Positions 8,451 to 16,469 of a stretch of 64,000 bases of DNA are shown in pieces. The notes beneath the pieces were generated by a model. The model did not search any database. It saw only the letters and a list, made by a program, of their open reading frames with translations, and was not told the DNA's origin. This DNA comes from UBA5078 sp040384465 (lineage in GTDB: Bacteria; Pseudomonadota; Gammaproteobacteria; Pseudomonadales; Pseudohongiellaceae): assembly GCA_040384465.1 (NCBI GenBank), contig JAZKJF010000007.1, forward strand, positions 1-64,000, written 5' to 3'. A program made the translations under genes and the position numbers. Positions within the stretch are counted from its first letter, which is position 1, and every line of letters starts with the position of its first letter.

Positions 8451-8539
8451 GGGAGGCCTATGGAGGACACGCCGTGAACCCATCCGTGGGGGCTCGCTTT
8501 CGCCATCCATGGCTCAAGACGGTCCTCCATAGGCCTCCC
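8451..8539. repeat. Long-hairpin intergenic repeat, copy C (53-nt core type)
   Basis: The arms 8451-8468 and 8522-8539 are perfectly complementary over 18 bp and enclose a 53-nt core (8469-8521). This core is, base for base, the reverse complement of the core of copy D at 8895-8947. The sequence just outside the right arm (CCCCCACACCGACGC) also occurs inside the right arm of copy D, so the outer boundary differs between copies. Confidence 0.9.
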
Positions 8540-8862
8540 CCACACCGACGCCCTACACCTCAAAGAGAATTTCAACTCCTCGCGCTCCTCGCGGGTCAGT
8601 CATCCTCGCGGGTCAGACCCGTGCAACATATTGAATTAATGAAAATAGAGTACTCAGAAGAGCTTCTGTTGAGCGTTAAGACGCACATATTGCCGCAAGA
8701 AACGATAATTGATGAGCTCGTGAACTGCTGATTTGAGGGCGCATTTGCTGGCATTAAGCACGCTATAACCTGTTAATCCGCGCCTAATAAGCACAATATC
8801 AGTAGGTTATGCGGGTTCGACCCGCGCCAGACCAGAAATGGCTCGGGGTGCCACCACACGCA

Positions 8863-8979
8863 GAGCGTCGGTGTGGGGGAAGGCCCCAGCGGACCGTCTT
8901 GAGCCATGGATGGCGAAAGCGAGCCCCCACGGATGGGTTCACGGCGTGTCCGCTGGGGCCTTCCCCCACACCGACGCTC
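8863..8979. repeat. Long-hairpin intergenic repeat, copy D (53-nt core type)
   Basis: The arms 8863-8894 and 8948-8979 form a perfect 32-bp stem around the 53-nt core shared with copy C. The copy C and D stems share only the GGAC/GTCC junction and a loosely conserved GGCCT-CCCCAC stretch, yet both pair perfectly. The element lies about 120 bp before ettA in the divergent glyA-ettA region. Confidence 0.92.
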
Positions 8980-9013
8980 GGCATACGGAGTGCGAACCCA
9001 AGCAAGAAAAGCA

Positions 9014-9037
9014 TCGCGGGCAAGGCCCGCTCCCACA
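9014..9037. repeat. Pseudomonas-type REP unit
   Basis: TCGCGGGCAAGGCCCGCTCC followed by CACA is the reverse of the GTGGGAGCGGGCNTGCCCGCGA extragenic palindrome familiar from pseudomonads. Related copies lie at 10773-10796 and 43752-43776. Such units are typically dispersed by RAYT transposases; none is encoded in this window. Confidence 0.75.
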
Positions 9038-9098
9038 GGGAGGTGTGCCATAATGGCCGCGCTCAATTCAGATTAAACACCACGGGAATTCGTAGGTT

Positions 9099-10766
9099 AT
9101 GGCTCAGTTCGTTTACACCATGCATCAGGTGGGCAAGATCGTTCCGCCCAAGAAAGAAATCCTCAAGGACATCTCCCTCTCATTCTTCCCCGGCGCCAAG
9201 ATCGGCGTGCTGGGCCTGAATGGTTCCGGTAAATCCACGCTGCTGCGCATCATGGCCGGCATCGACAAGGAACACCTCGGTGAGGCCCGCGCCCAGACCG
9301 GCATCAACATCGGTTACCTGCCCCAGGAACCGGCGCTCAACCTGAGCAAGGACGTGCGCGGCAATGTCGAAGAGGCCATGGGTCCGGTCATCAAACTGAT
9401 CGAAGACTTCAACGCCATCAGCGACCGCTTCGCTGAGCCCATGAGCGATGATGAAATGAACGAACTGCTGGAGAAGCAGGGCGAGCTGCAGAACGCCATC
9501 GATGCTGCCGAAGGCTGGGACATCGAGCGCAAACTGGAAATCGCGGCTGACGCCTTGCGTCTACCGCCCTGGGACGCCGACGTCAGCACCCTTTCTGGTG
9601 GCGAGAAGCGCCGCGTGGCCCTGTGCCGTCTGCTGCTCTCCAATCCTGACATGCTGCTGCTCGATGAGCCGACCAACCACCTGGACGCGGAGAGCGTGGG
9701 CTGGCTCGAACGCTTCCTGCACGATTACCCCGGCACCGTGGTCGCGATTACCCACGACCGCTACTTCCTCGACAACGCCGCTGGCTGGATTCTGGAACTC
9801 GACCGGGGTCACGGCATTCCTTACGAAGGCAATTACACTAACTGGCTCGAAACCAAAGAGAAGCGTCTGGCGACCGAGGCGAAACAGGAAGCTGCCCGCG
9901 AGCGCACCATCAAGGCCGAACTCGAATGGGTGCGCGCCAATCCCAAGGGCCGTCAGGCCAAGAGCAAGGCCCGCATCGCCCGCTTCGAAGAATTGAATTC
10001 TCAGGATTTCCAGAAACGCAACGAGACGACCGAGCTGTATATTCCGCCCGGCCAGCGTCTGGGCGACATGGTCATCGAAGTCAACAATCTCTGCAAAAGC
10101 TTCGGTGATCGCACGCTGATCGACAACCTCAGTTTCAGCATTCCCAAGGGCAGCATCGTCGGCATCATCGGCGGCAACGGCGCGGGCAAGACCACCTTCC
10201 TGCGCATGCTGGTCGGACAGGAGCAGCCCGACAGTGGCAGCATTCGCCTGGGCGAGACCGTGGAGCTGGCCTATGTGGACCAGAGCCGCGACGCACTGAA
10301 CGACAACGTGACCGTATGGCAGGAAATCTCCGACGGCCACGAAATTCTGCAGATCGGCCGCTACGAGGTGCAGTCACGCTCCTATGCCAGCCGCTTCAAT
10401 TTCCGGGGCAGTGACCAGCAGAAGTTCGTCAAAGATCTCTCCGGCGGTGAGCGCAATCGTCTGCATCTGGCGAAACTGCTCAAGCGCGGCGCCAACGTGC
10501 TGCTGCTGGACGAACCGACCAACGATCTGGACGTGGAAACCCTGCGTGCGCTGGAGGAAGGTCTGATGAATTTCCCCGGCAATGTGATCGTCGTGTCGCA
10601 CGACCGCTGGTTCCTCGACCGTCTGTGTACCCATATTCTCGCGTTCGAAGGCAACAGTCAGGTGGTCTTCCACGAAGGCAACTACAGCGATTACGAAACC
10701 GACCGCAAGAAGCGCCTGGGGGACAACGCCCAGCCGACGCGCATCAAATACAAACGCCTCGCCTGA
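9099..10766 (+). CDS. ettA: Energy-dependent translational throttle protein, ABC-F ATPase
   Basis: ABC-F protein that binds the ribosomal E site and gates the first elongation steps according to the ATP/ADP ratio. The 555-residue product has two nucleotide-binding domains without membrane segments. The first has Walker A GLNGSGKST at 39-47 and the signature LSGGEKRRVAL; the second has Walker A GGNGAGKTT near 358 and the signature LSGGERNRLHLAK. Both Walker B regions read LLLDEPTN. The arm and PtIM linker regions typical of EttA are present (KGRQAKSKARIARFEEL). It is apparently monocistronic and stands apart from the rib operon. Confidence 0.95.
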   Translation: MAQFVYTMHQVGKIVPPKKEILKDISLSFFPGAKIGVLGLNGSGKSTLLRIMAGIDKEHLGEARAQTGINIGYLPQEPALNLSKDVRGNVEEAMGPVIKLIEDFNAISDRFAEPMSDDEMNELLEKQGELQNAIDAAEGWDIERKLEIAADALRLPPWDADVSTLSGGEKRRVALCRLLLSNPDMLLLDEPTNHLDAESVGWLERFLHDYPGTVVAITHDRYFLDNAAGWILELDRGHGIPYEGNYTNWLETKEKRLATEAKQEAARERTIKAELEWVRANPKGRQAKSKARIARFEELNSQDFQKRNETTELYIPPGQRLGDMVIEVNNLCKSFGDRTLIDNLSFSIPKGSIVGIIGGNGAGKTTFLRMLVGQEQPDSGSIRLGETVELAYVDQSRDALNDNVTVWQEISDGHEILQIGRYEVQSRSYASRFNFRGSDQQKFVKDLSGGERNRLHLAKLLKRGANVLLLDEPTNDLDVETLRALEEGLMNFPGNVIVVSHDRWFLDRLCTHILAFEGNSQVVFHEGNYSDYETDRKKRLGDNAQPTRIKYKRLA

Positions 10767-10772
10767 AGGCCC

Positions 10773-10796
10773 TGTGAGAGCGGGCCTGCCCGCGAT
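10773..10796. repeat. Pseudomonas-type REP unit
   Basis: TGTGAGAGCGGGCCTGCCCG followed by CGAT lies 7 nt after the ettA stop. Its GCGGGCCTGCCCGC palindrome could also serve as a mild transcription end or 3' mRNA stabiliser. Confidence 0.7.
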
Positions 10797-10818
10797 TGAT
10801 CCAACTCGGGGTTAACTC

Positions 10819-10862
10819 GGGGTCAGAGTAAAAATACAGCACTGTATTTTTACTCTGACCCC
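10819..10862. repeat. Perfect 21-bp-arm palindrome of the GGGGTCAGAGTAAAAA type
   Basis: Two 21-nt arms separated by CA are exact reverse complements, beginning GGGGTCAGAGTAAAAA and ending with its complement. The motif is widespread in gammaproteobacterial genomes, in my recollection often near IS200-like REP-associated transposases. It sits in the 193-nt ettA-PilZ spacer. It has no T-run outside the stem and so is better read as a non-autonomous mobile or REP-like element than as a terminator. Confidence 0.8.
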
Positions 10863-10959
10863 ATTCCTCAAATCGGTTTTATCCCTATTTTTCCCTATTC
10901 TCGCAACGAACTCTGCCGATACAGAAAGTACAGAATTCCAATTTGCGAGTAACCAGTCC

Positions 10960-11367
10960 ATGCCTCTCAGGAACACTATCAGCGCAGACGCTGCCGTTTT
11001 AGATCAACGCATTGTCGACGCGGAACGCAGAGCGTTCACCCGAATTTTCTTCGATGCCGAAACCGTTGTGATCCAGGGCGCACGCTGCTGGCCAGTGGAG
11101 CTGATCGACGTCTCGCTGCACGGCGTACTGGTCAAAAATCCGGGAGATATGGTGCTCGATACCGCCAAGACGGCGGAAGTCGTCACGCACCTGACAGGCG
11201 ACCTGCAGATTTGCATGCATGTGCGCATCGCGCATCAGGAAGCGGATCGGATTGGCATGATCTGCGAGGAGATGGAACTGGAGAGCATGATTCACTTGCG
11301 CCGGTTGGTAGAACTCAATACCGGTGACACCGCGCTGCTGGAAAGAGAGCTGTCCGCACTCGGCTGA
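10960..11367 (+). CDS. PilZ-domain protein, putative c-di-GMP receptor
   Basis: A small 135-residue cytoplasmic protein consisting essentially of one PilZ domain. The two cyclic-di-GMP contacts are present: RxxxR as RAFTR at residues 24-28, and DxSxxG as DVSLHG at 50-55. The C-terminal segment (MICEEMELESMIHLRRLVELN) matches the end of stand-alone PilZ proteins. It is a single gene transcribed toward the replication pair on the opposite strand, so context does not reveal its target. Motility, exopolysaccharide and pilus control are all possible. Confidence 0.9.
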   Translation: MPLRNTISADAAVLDQRIVDAERRAFTRIFFDAETVVIQGARCWPVELIDVSLHGVLVKNPGDMVLDTAKTAEVVTHLTGDLQICMHVRIAHQEADRIGMICEEMELESMIHLRRLVELNTGDTALLERELSALG

Positions 11368-11418
11368 GAAGCACGCCAGCAAGGGCACGGCCAGAGAGAG
11401 AGCAATGCTGTTCTGAGC

Positions 11419-12105
11419 TTACAGACCCAACTGTTCGCGCAATTGCAGCATCCGTGCGTGATTCTCCTCACCACTCAACGGTCGTGAGATGTGTTCAGGT
11501 AACGCCTGAGTCTGTGGAGTCCCCAACTCCTCCCCACGCATCACCCGCTCGCAAAGCCCCTGATAGTAATACTCGAACAAAGGCAACACGCGCTCTTCAG
11601 GCTCGGTGGCCAACAGAAACCATCCGGCTGCCTTGCCCGCAAAATAGACTGCCGGGTGACTCCAGGCAAATGCCGCCTTGGGGGGCTGCGCCCGACACGC
11701 CTCGATGTAAGCCTCGCGAGGCGTGGGCAACCCGAACAACCCAGCTCCCTCCTCGCAAGCTCTCACCACCACAGAAATGGTCGGCAGGAAATCGTGAGTC
11801 TTCACGACCCGGCGTGCCGCTGCCACGATCTGCAAAGGACTGTAATCGACGAGGCAGCCAAGCCAGTACTTCTTCGCCATCACCAGACGCTCTTCGTTGC
11901 CGTAAGCCTTGTGGTACTGGTTGTGATAGGCGAGTTCGAACTCCGCGAACAACTGATTGATCGCATCGATCCGATCAGGGCCACCGCGCGCCGCGTCTTC
12001 TGTAGAGTCGCTGCGGCTATTCGGCCCAGCTTCGGTCTGTGAAGCGCTGGAAGGCCGCGCCAAGGCCTGGCTGGCTTTTTCCAGTAAAGGATTGATCGTT
12101 TGCAT
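11419..12105 (-). CDS. Replication protein P-like helicase loader
   Basis: The 228-residue product resembles the phage lambda P family, which delivers DnaB helicase to origins. Recognisable features are a flexible, Ser/Ala-rich N-terminus (about 1-45), then a helical domain with AINQLFAEFELAYHNQYHKA, AKKYWLGCLVDYSPLQIVAAARR and LPTISVVVRACEEG. Its first 89 bases overlap the end of the DnaT-like gene in another frame. No later start would keep the domain intact, so the overlap looks real. The two genes probably form a restart or helicase-loading module in place of DnaC. The chromosomal setting shows no other phage gene. Confidence 0.75.
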   Translation of the reverse strand: MQTINPLLEKASQALARPSSASQTEAGPNSRSDSTEDAARGGPDRIDAINQLFAEFELAYHNQYHKAYGNEERLVMAKKYWLGCLVDYSPLQIVAAARRVVKTHDFLPTISVVVRACEEGAGLFGLPTPREAYIEACRAQPPKAAFAWSHPAVYFAGKAAGWFLLATEPEERVLPLFEYYYQGLCERVMRGEELGTPQTQALPEHISRPLSGEENHARMLQLREQLGL

Positions 12106-13180
12106 CGATTAAGCTCACTGCCTGCGACCCTTCGAGTCGTCTTGACCATTGATATTTGATGAACTGCAGAAACCGGGTATTCCAGGACGCATGCACCTGA
12201 TTGGTGTCACGCCAGTACAGCACAAACTCGCCGACTTTCGAGCGCGCGAACTCCTCGTCGATCTCGGCGAGCTTGAGAATCTCGAAACACTCCGGACTCG
12301 GCTGCCAGTCCTCGCCGATGCGGCGCGGCTGGGTATCGTGCTGAATGGATGCGGAATACTTACCCCATTGCCGACGGATATGCTCGATGAAACGCGTGTT
12401 CCAGGCACCGTTGACGACGCCGCGCTCACGCCAGTAGAGCACAAACTCGGGAATCGCGTCTTCGATGAAGGTAGGGCTGATGCCCGCATTCTCCAGGATG
12501 GTGATCGCTTCCACGCTTGGCCACCAGTCGGCCGACATATCGGTATCCAGCTCACTGACGCCCCGGCGGGACTGCTCCTGCCGCCACTCGCGCAGCACAT
12601 ATTTGTAGAACGCGTTGCCCCAGGAAAAACGCGCCTGTCGCCGTTCCCGCCAGTACATCACGAAGCCCGGCACCAGCTGGCGGACAAACTCTTCGGGAAT
12701 ATTCTGCTGACGACATTGGCGAATCCAGTCTTCACCCGGTTGCCAGTTGGGGGCAATATAGCTGGCGCCTTGCGTCGGCGGGGTTTGAAACACAGATTCA
12801 GGGGCAGCCACTGCGGGAGTAGCAACAACGTTGCGACTATGGCTTTGAAGGTGCTGGCGTTCCGCAGCAGCTTCGCGCATCTGATTGATCGCATACCAGG
12901 CCGCATCTTGTCCTGAGGACTGCGGGTCAATCAGGATCAAGCCGAGATCCTGCAAGCTTTTCTGCACGCGCTTGATGTCAATCAGCGCCCAGAACGGGAA
13001 GGCGTTGCACAGGTCCTGTTGATTCAGCTCGATCCAGCTCAGACGATCTTTGCTGCGCACAGGGCGATGAGCCATCAGCTCACTGAGTACATGCAGCATG
13101 ACCGCTTCTTCGAGACCAATGGTCGCGGCAAGCGTCGGTGAAATCACCAAGGGGCGTTCGGGTACAAGCGAGGAGTGCAT
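12017..13180 (-). CDS. Primosomal DnaT-like protein with three DnaT-type repeats
   Basis: The N-terminal ~100 residues look like a winged-helix unit (PLVISPTLAATIGLEEAVML, then WIELNQQDLCNAFPFW). Three copies of a ~57-residue DnaT-type single-strand-binding repeat follow, at about residues 146-203, 219-274 and 292-347 counted from the 13180 start. Each has the pattern W-P-x8-12-I-x4-F-x5-P/G-x-FVxYWRER-x5-SWxxxFxxxxxxxW. Classical DnaT has one such region. The start at 13180 is favoured over 13252 because the upstream part is poorly protein-like. The gene overlaps the downstream helicase-loader gene by 89 nt. Confidence 0.8.
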   Translation of the reverse strand: MHSSLVPERPLVISPTLAATIGLEEAVMLHVLSELMAHRPVRSKDRLSWIELNQQDLCNAFPFWALIDIKRVQKSLQDLGLILIDPQSSGQDAAWYAINQMREAAAERQHLQSHSRNVVATPAVAAPESVFQTPPTQGASYIAPNWQPGEDWIRQCRQQNIPEEFVRQLVPGFVMYWRERRQARFSWGNAFYKYVLREWRQEQSRRGVSELDTDMSADWWPSVEAITILENAGISPTFIEDAIPEFVLYWRERGVVNGAWNTRFIEHIRRQWGKYSASIQHDTQPRRIGEDWQPSPECFEILKLAEIDEEFARSKVGEFVLYWRDTNQVHASWNTRFLQFIKYQWSRRLEGSQAVSLIDANDQSFTGKSQPGLGAAFQRFTDRSWAE

Positions 13181-13292
13181 GGTCAACCTGGAAAACAGTT
13201 CGGAGGAGGCTGCCGCCATGCTATCACAGCCCCGGGGGTTCCCGGCACGCAATCCTAACGATCAGACGCGACACCCGCGACTGTCGACGGGC

Positions 13293-16200
13293 TCATTGCG
13301 CGACGTCCACTTCCAGCTCCATGGCGAGCCAACCTTCCTCCATCGTGCCCTCGGCAACGACCCCGGTCAGTTGTGCACGGTCGGTCAGAGTGGGATCTAC
13401 TGCCGTCAGCTGTTCCAGCACAGCGGCAGCGCGCGCTTGTCCGAGAGTCTGCAGGTCCTGCTCTGACACCGGCTCCAGCGGCAACAACTCCCGCCGCAGA
13501 GCGCTGGAATAGGCCAGCTCATCAAGCTGCTCGGGCTCACCATTCGTCGCTGCGCGGGTGTGCTGTATACGCAACTGTTGCAGGAAAGCCGCAGCGGTCT
13601 GTCCCTGGGTCACCTCTTGATCAAGCCCTTGTTGCGCTGTCATGTAAAACCCTTCCAGGACACTTGCGCGAGTCAGCGGTGCTGTTTCGTCTGAATTGTC
13701 TGCCGAAGCAGCTCCGTCAACAGGTAGGACGAGAACCTCTTCAATACGCCGCTCCAGGAACTGTTCGCGCAGCGCAACAGTATCCTCACTTTCCGCATAA
13801 ACACCGTTGATTTTGAGCAACAGCTGCGGACGCTGCTGCAACGCCCCTGCCAGCGACACCAGAGTCTCGCGCTCAGGTGGCGCCAGGTCTGCACGACCCG
13901 GCATGAAGTTGATGGCACCCAACTCCTCATCGTCGGAGCCGATCAGATTGGCCAACAGGCGGAAGGGGGAGGTGACGATATTAGTGATGATATTGGCCAA
14001 GGCTCGGCGAATGACCTGACCGTAGTTGAACTCAGGGCTGTTGATGTCCCCGCTGACCGGCACTTCCAGATCGATCACACCGTTGCGATCCTTCAGCAAC
14101 GCGACCGCCAGACCGAGAGGAAGATCGAGCGCATCGGGATGCGGCACCTCCTCGCCGAGCACCAGGTCGCGCATCACCAACGCGTTGTCACCACTGAGCT
14201 GGCCATCGTGGATGCGGTAAGACAAATCAACGTCGAGATCACCGTCCGCGATGCGCCTGCCAGCAAACTTGATGATATAGGGGGACATGGATGGGATGTC
14301 GAGATTACGGAAGCGCAGATCGATCTCGGTCAACTCTGCAGGCGCCAGCGGGCGCAACTGCCCACCGATGGTGACGAGACCGTACTCGTCGACCTGCCCC
14401 TCCAGCCGCACACGTGCCGGTTCCGTGGAACGTGTCGACAGTGCCGACACCTCCCCCGCCAGACCTGCCATGTGCACAGCAAAGGGCAAGGGCAGTGATT
14501 CGTCCGAGAAGTCCGCGCTGCCATTCTCGATGGTGATGTTCTGAACGGTAATGGGCAGCAGCTCCTGTGCAACCGCCTCGTCAGCGGAATCTTCAGTCAG
14601 AGTAGTTGTAGCCGACTCCTGTGGAATCAGAACACGGGCAATATTGTTCGCCCCGTCCTGCTCGATCTCGACACGGGCGTAGGGCTCGCGAATATGGATA
14701 TCACCAATGTCTATCTGCAACTGCTCTCCGGCAGCAACAGTGAGAGATTCGATAGCCAGACCACCTAATCCCAGCAAGGACTCGCGCTCCACGGTATCGG
14801 TCACGGCAATGTCGTCCAACGCCACCGAACCCGCAAAACGCAGATTGCCGGGGGCTACGGTCAGATCACCAGTCACCCCGAAGAGTCCGGAATCTACACT
14901 GATATTTGCGAAGGGCGCCACATAGGGCTGAATCACGGGCAAAGCCAAACCCGCCAGCACCAGCTCACCGTTGAAGTCGACCTGCGGCAGGATGTTAAGA
15001 ACACCGCCAGCGCGGAGGCTGCCACCACTGCTCAAGTCCACCAACGCAGCAACCGTCACTGGGGTCTGCGGCTGATTGCTCAAGCCATTGAGCGTTGCTT
15101 CGACACGCAGTTCCACCGCCACAGGCCCACCGGCGGGCACATGGTCGACCAGACCGATCGTCCAATTCTGCAAAGCGAGCTGATTGGCGCGAATCAGCCA
15201 AGGAGCTGCCGGAGCTGCTGGGGCTGAAACTGGAGAGGCGGCCACTGCTGAAGACGCCGCAACACCAGAAGTGCTCACGGGAGCGCTCGCCGTCTGTTCC
15301 GCTCCGGGCACCAGGCTCATGAAATTGATGATGCCATCCGCAGCGCGTTCCGGACGGAGGTCAACGCCATTGAGCAGCAAGCGCTCAAGCGTGACACTGC
15401 GCTCTGCCCATCGCAGTGCTCCGCCTTCCACCGCCAGCAGCGGCACGCTGGCCAGCCGCGTACCATTGCCCGGATCAGTGATCTGCAGATCACTCAGACT
15501 AGCATCGAAATTGTTGATCGCGGCCTCAAACCCACCTTGCGCTGGCAGTGCAACATCGTATTGAAATCCTGCTTCCAGCCACCCACCGGTCAGGCGCACC
15601 GGCAAGGCTGAGCGCAGATAGCTGTAAGCCAGATCGACATAGGGGCCAACCAAGCGCAACTCCCCCTCCGAGTGCAGAGGGTTAACCGATACAGAGCCGG
15701 TCCAGTGCAATTGCGAGCCATTGCCCATAATCAGGCTGAGCGTCTCTGGCGCTCGCGCATCCGGCAAGGTGCTCAGATTTTCGACCGTGAAATCCAGATC
15801 ATCGATACTGGTAAAGAATGGTGGCGACTGCACATCGTCGGTAAGGGCCAGACTGGTGTCTTCAATCCGCAAATCCGCGATCAGCAACCGGGGCAGCGCA
15901 CCAGGCTCTGCGGGTGGAAGCGGCTCTGGTGCAGGGATGGCTGTGGCACTCCAACGCGAGGCCAGGCGGGCAATATTGCTATCTGTGGCGGAGTAGCGGC
16001 GCAGTGACCCATGCAGACCTGACACATGCAACTCTTTGATGCTCCAGGCTCGCTGACTCAGGCTGTTGGTCTGCAGGTTCACAAACGCCCGCTGCAGTGA
16101 CAGGACGCGGCGATCATCAGCATCAATAAGGTCCAAGCCCGCAATGCTGAAGGTCAGCGCCCAGGGATTCAGCTGGATATCCTCGACCGTCATCTGCACG

Positions 16201-16349
16201 CCGAGACGCTCTTGCAATAGCCCACTCAGTTGACGCTCGATAACCCATGGCACCACCATGAAACCGAGGAGTGAGTAAACCACCAGCACTCCAGCCACGG
16301 AACCCCACAACCGCCAGGAGCATAATCTGGCCTTCAACCGAGTCAGCAT
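13293..16349 (-). CDS. DUF748 (AsmA-like) envelope protein
   Basis: A large membrane-anchored protein of 1018 residues with one N-terminal transmembrane helix (LWGSVAGVLVVYSLLGFMVV) and a long periplasmic beta-rich body of the DUF748/AsmA-like type. Landmarks are VEDIQLNPWALTFSIAGLDL at the start, a mid-protein Ala/Pro/Ser-rich linker (about 360-390) and, near the end, NFMPGRADLAPPERETLVSLA, an OmpA-like stretch seen in the family. The related AsmA/TamB proteins help move phospholipid to the outer membrane, so a similar role is inferred. The start at 16349 has a CGGGGGAA site; the upstream alternative at 16400 has none and nearly touches a terminator. Confidence 0.85.
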   Translation of the reverse strand: MLTRLKARLCSWRLWGSVAGVLVVYSLLGFMVVPWVIERQLSGLLQERLGVQMTVEDIQLNPWALTFSIAGLDLIDADDRRVLSLQRAFVNLQTNSLSQRAWSIKELHVSGLHGSLRRYSATDSNIARLASRWSATAIPAPEPLPPAEPGALPRLLIADLRIEDTSLALTDDVQSPPFFTSIDDLDFTVENLSTLPDARAPETLSLIMGNGSQLHWTGSVSVNPLHSEGELRLVGPYVDLAYSYLRSALPVRLTGGWLEAGFQYDVALPAQGGFEAAINNFDASLSDLQITDPGNGTRLASVPLLAVEGGALRWAERSVTLERLLLNGVDLRPERAADGIINFMSLVPGAEQTASAPVSTSGVAASSAVAASPVSAPAAPAAPWLIRANQLALQNWTIGLVDHVPAGGPVAVELRVEATLNGLSNQPQTPVTVAALVDLSSGGSLRAGGVLNILPQVDFNGELVLAGLALPVIQPYVAPFANISVDSGLFGVTGDLTVAPGNLRFAGSVALDDIAVTDTVERESLLGLGGLAIESLTVAAGEQLQIDIGDIHIREPYARVEIEQDGANNIARVLIPQESATTTLTEDSADEAVAQELLPITVQNITIENGSADFSDESLPLPFAVHMAGLAGEVSALSTRSTEPARVRLEGQVDEYGLVTIGGQLRPLAPAELTEIDLRFRNLDIPSMSPYIIKFAGRRIADGDLDVDLSYRIHDGQLSGDNALVMRDLVLGEEVPHPDALDLPLGLAVALLKDRNGVIDLEVPVSGDINSPEFNYGQVIRRALANIITNIVTSPFRLLANLIGSDDEELGAINFMPGRADLAPPERETLVSLAGALQQRPQLLLKINGVYAESEDTVALREQFLERRIEEVLVLPVDGAASADNSDETAPLTRASVLEGFYMTAQQGLDQEVTQGQTAAAFLQQLRIQHTRAATNGEPEQLDELAYSSALRRELLPLEPVSEQDLQTLGQARAAAVLEQLTAVDPTLTDRAQLTGVVAEGTMEEGWLAMELEVDVAQ

Positions 16350-16410
16350 CTTTCCATTCCCCCGTTCTGAATCCGGCTTCCCCGGTTTCATCACATCCAT
16401 TTTGTCAGTC

Positions 16411-16447
16411 GAAAAAAAAGCCCGGCTACCTTGCGGCGGCCGGGCTT
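16411..16447 (-). terminator. Rho-independent terminator after the first PQQ dehydrogenase
   Basis: The inverted repeat AAGCCCGGC/GCCGGGCTT is followed, on the minus strand, by a run of eight T residues. It lies 23 nt after the stop of the 16470-18545 gene and separates it from the DUF748 gene. Confidence 0.85.
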
Positions 16448-16469
16448 CTGTTTGCTTGCGCGTCAGCTC

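Larger units (their letters stand above)
8337..9098. other. Gene-free stretch with two long hairpin repeats and one REP
   Basis: This region lies between the divergent glyA and ettA genes. It contains hairpin copies C and D, a short REP at 9014-9037 and an AT-richer middle (about 8620-8810). In that middle a 30-codon frame (8639-8731) has no family I recognise and no clear ribosome-binding site, so it is not called a gene. A duplicated GCGGGTCAG motif near 8590-8620 and the palindrome GCGGGTTCGACCCGC near 8812 add further repeat debris. Promoters for glyA and ettA must lie here but were not resolved. Confidence 0.7.

Noticed and set aside
8639..8731. 30-codon AT-richer frame between the hairpin repeats, possibly an antitoxin or degraded gene
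   Set aside because: No clear ribosome-binding site, no partner gene and no family recognised; too short to support.
8808..8834. tRNA-like T-arm (GCGGGTTCGACCCGC followed by CCAGACCA)
   Set aside because: The loop would have only five bases if the stem pairs fully, and no D-arm, anticodon arm or acceptor stem can be built upstream; it is better seen as a short palindrome.
10819..10862. Simple rho-independent terminator for ettA
   Set aside because: The arms are perfect and end in GGGGTC/GACCCC without a T run outside the stem; the known repeat class explains it better.
11419..13180. Prophage remnant
   Set aside because: No integrase, repressor, structural or lysis gene is near, and both flanks are ordinary chromosomal genes.
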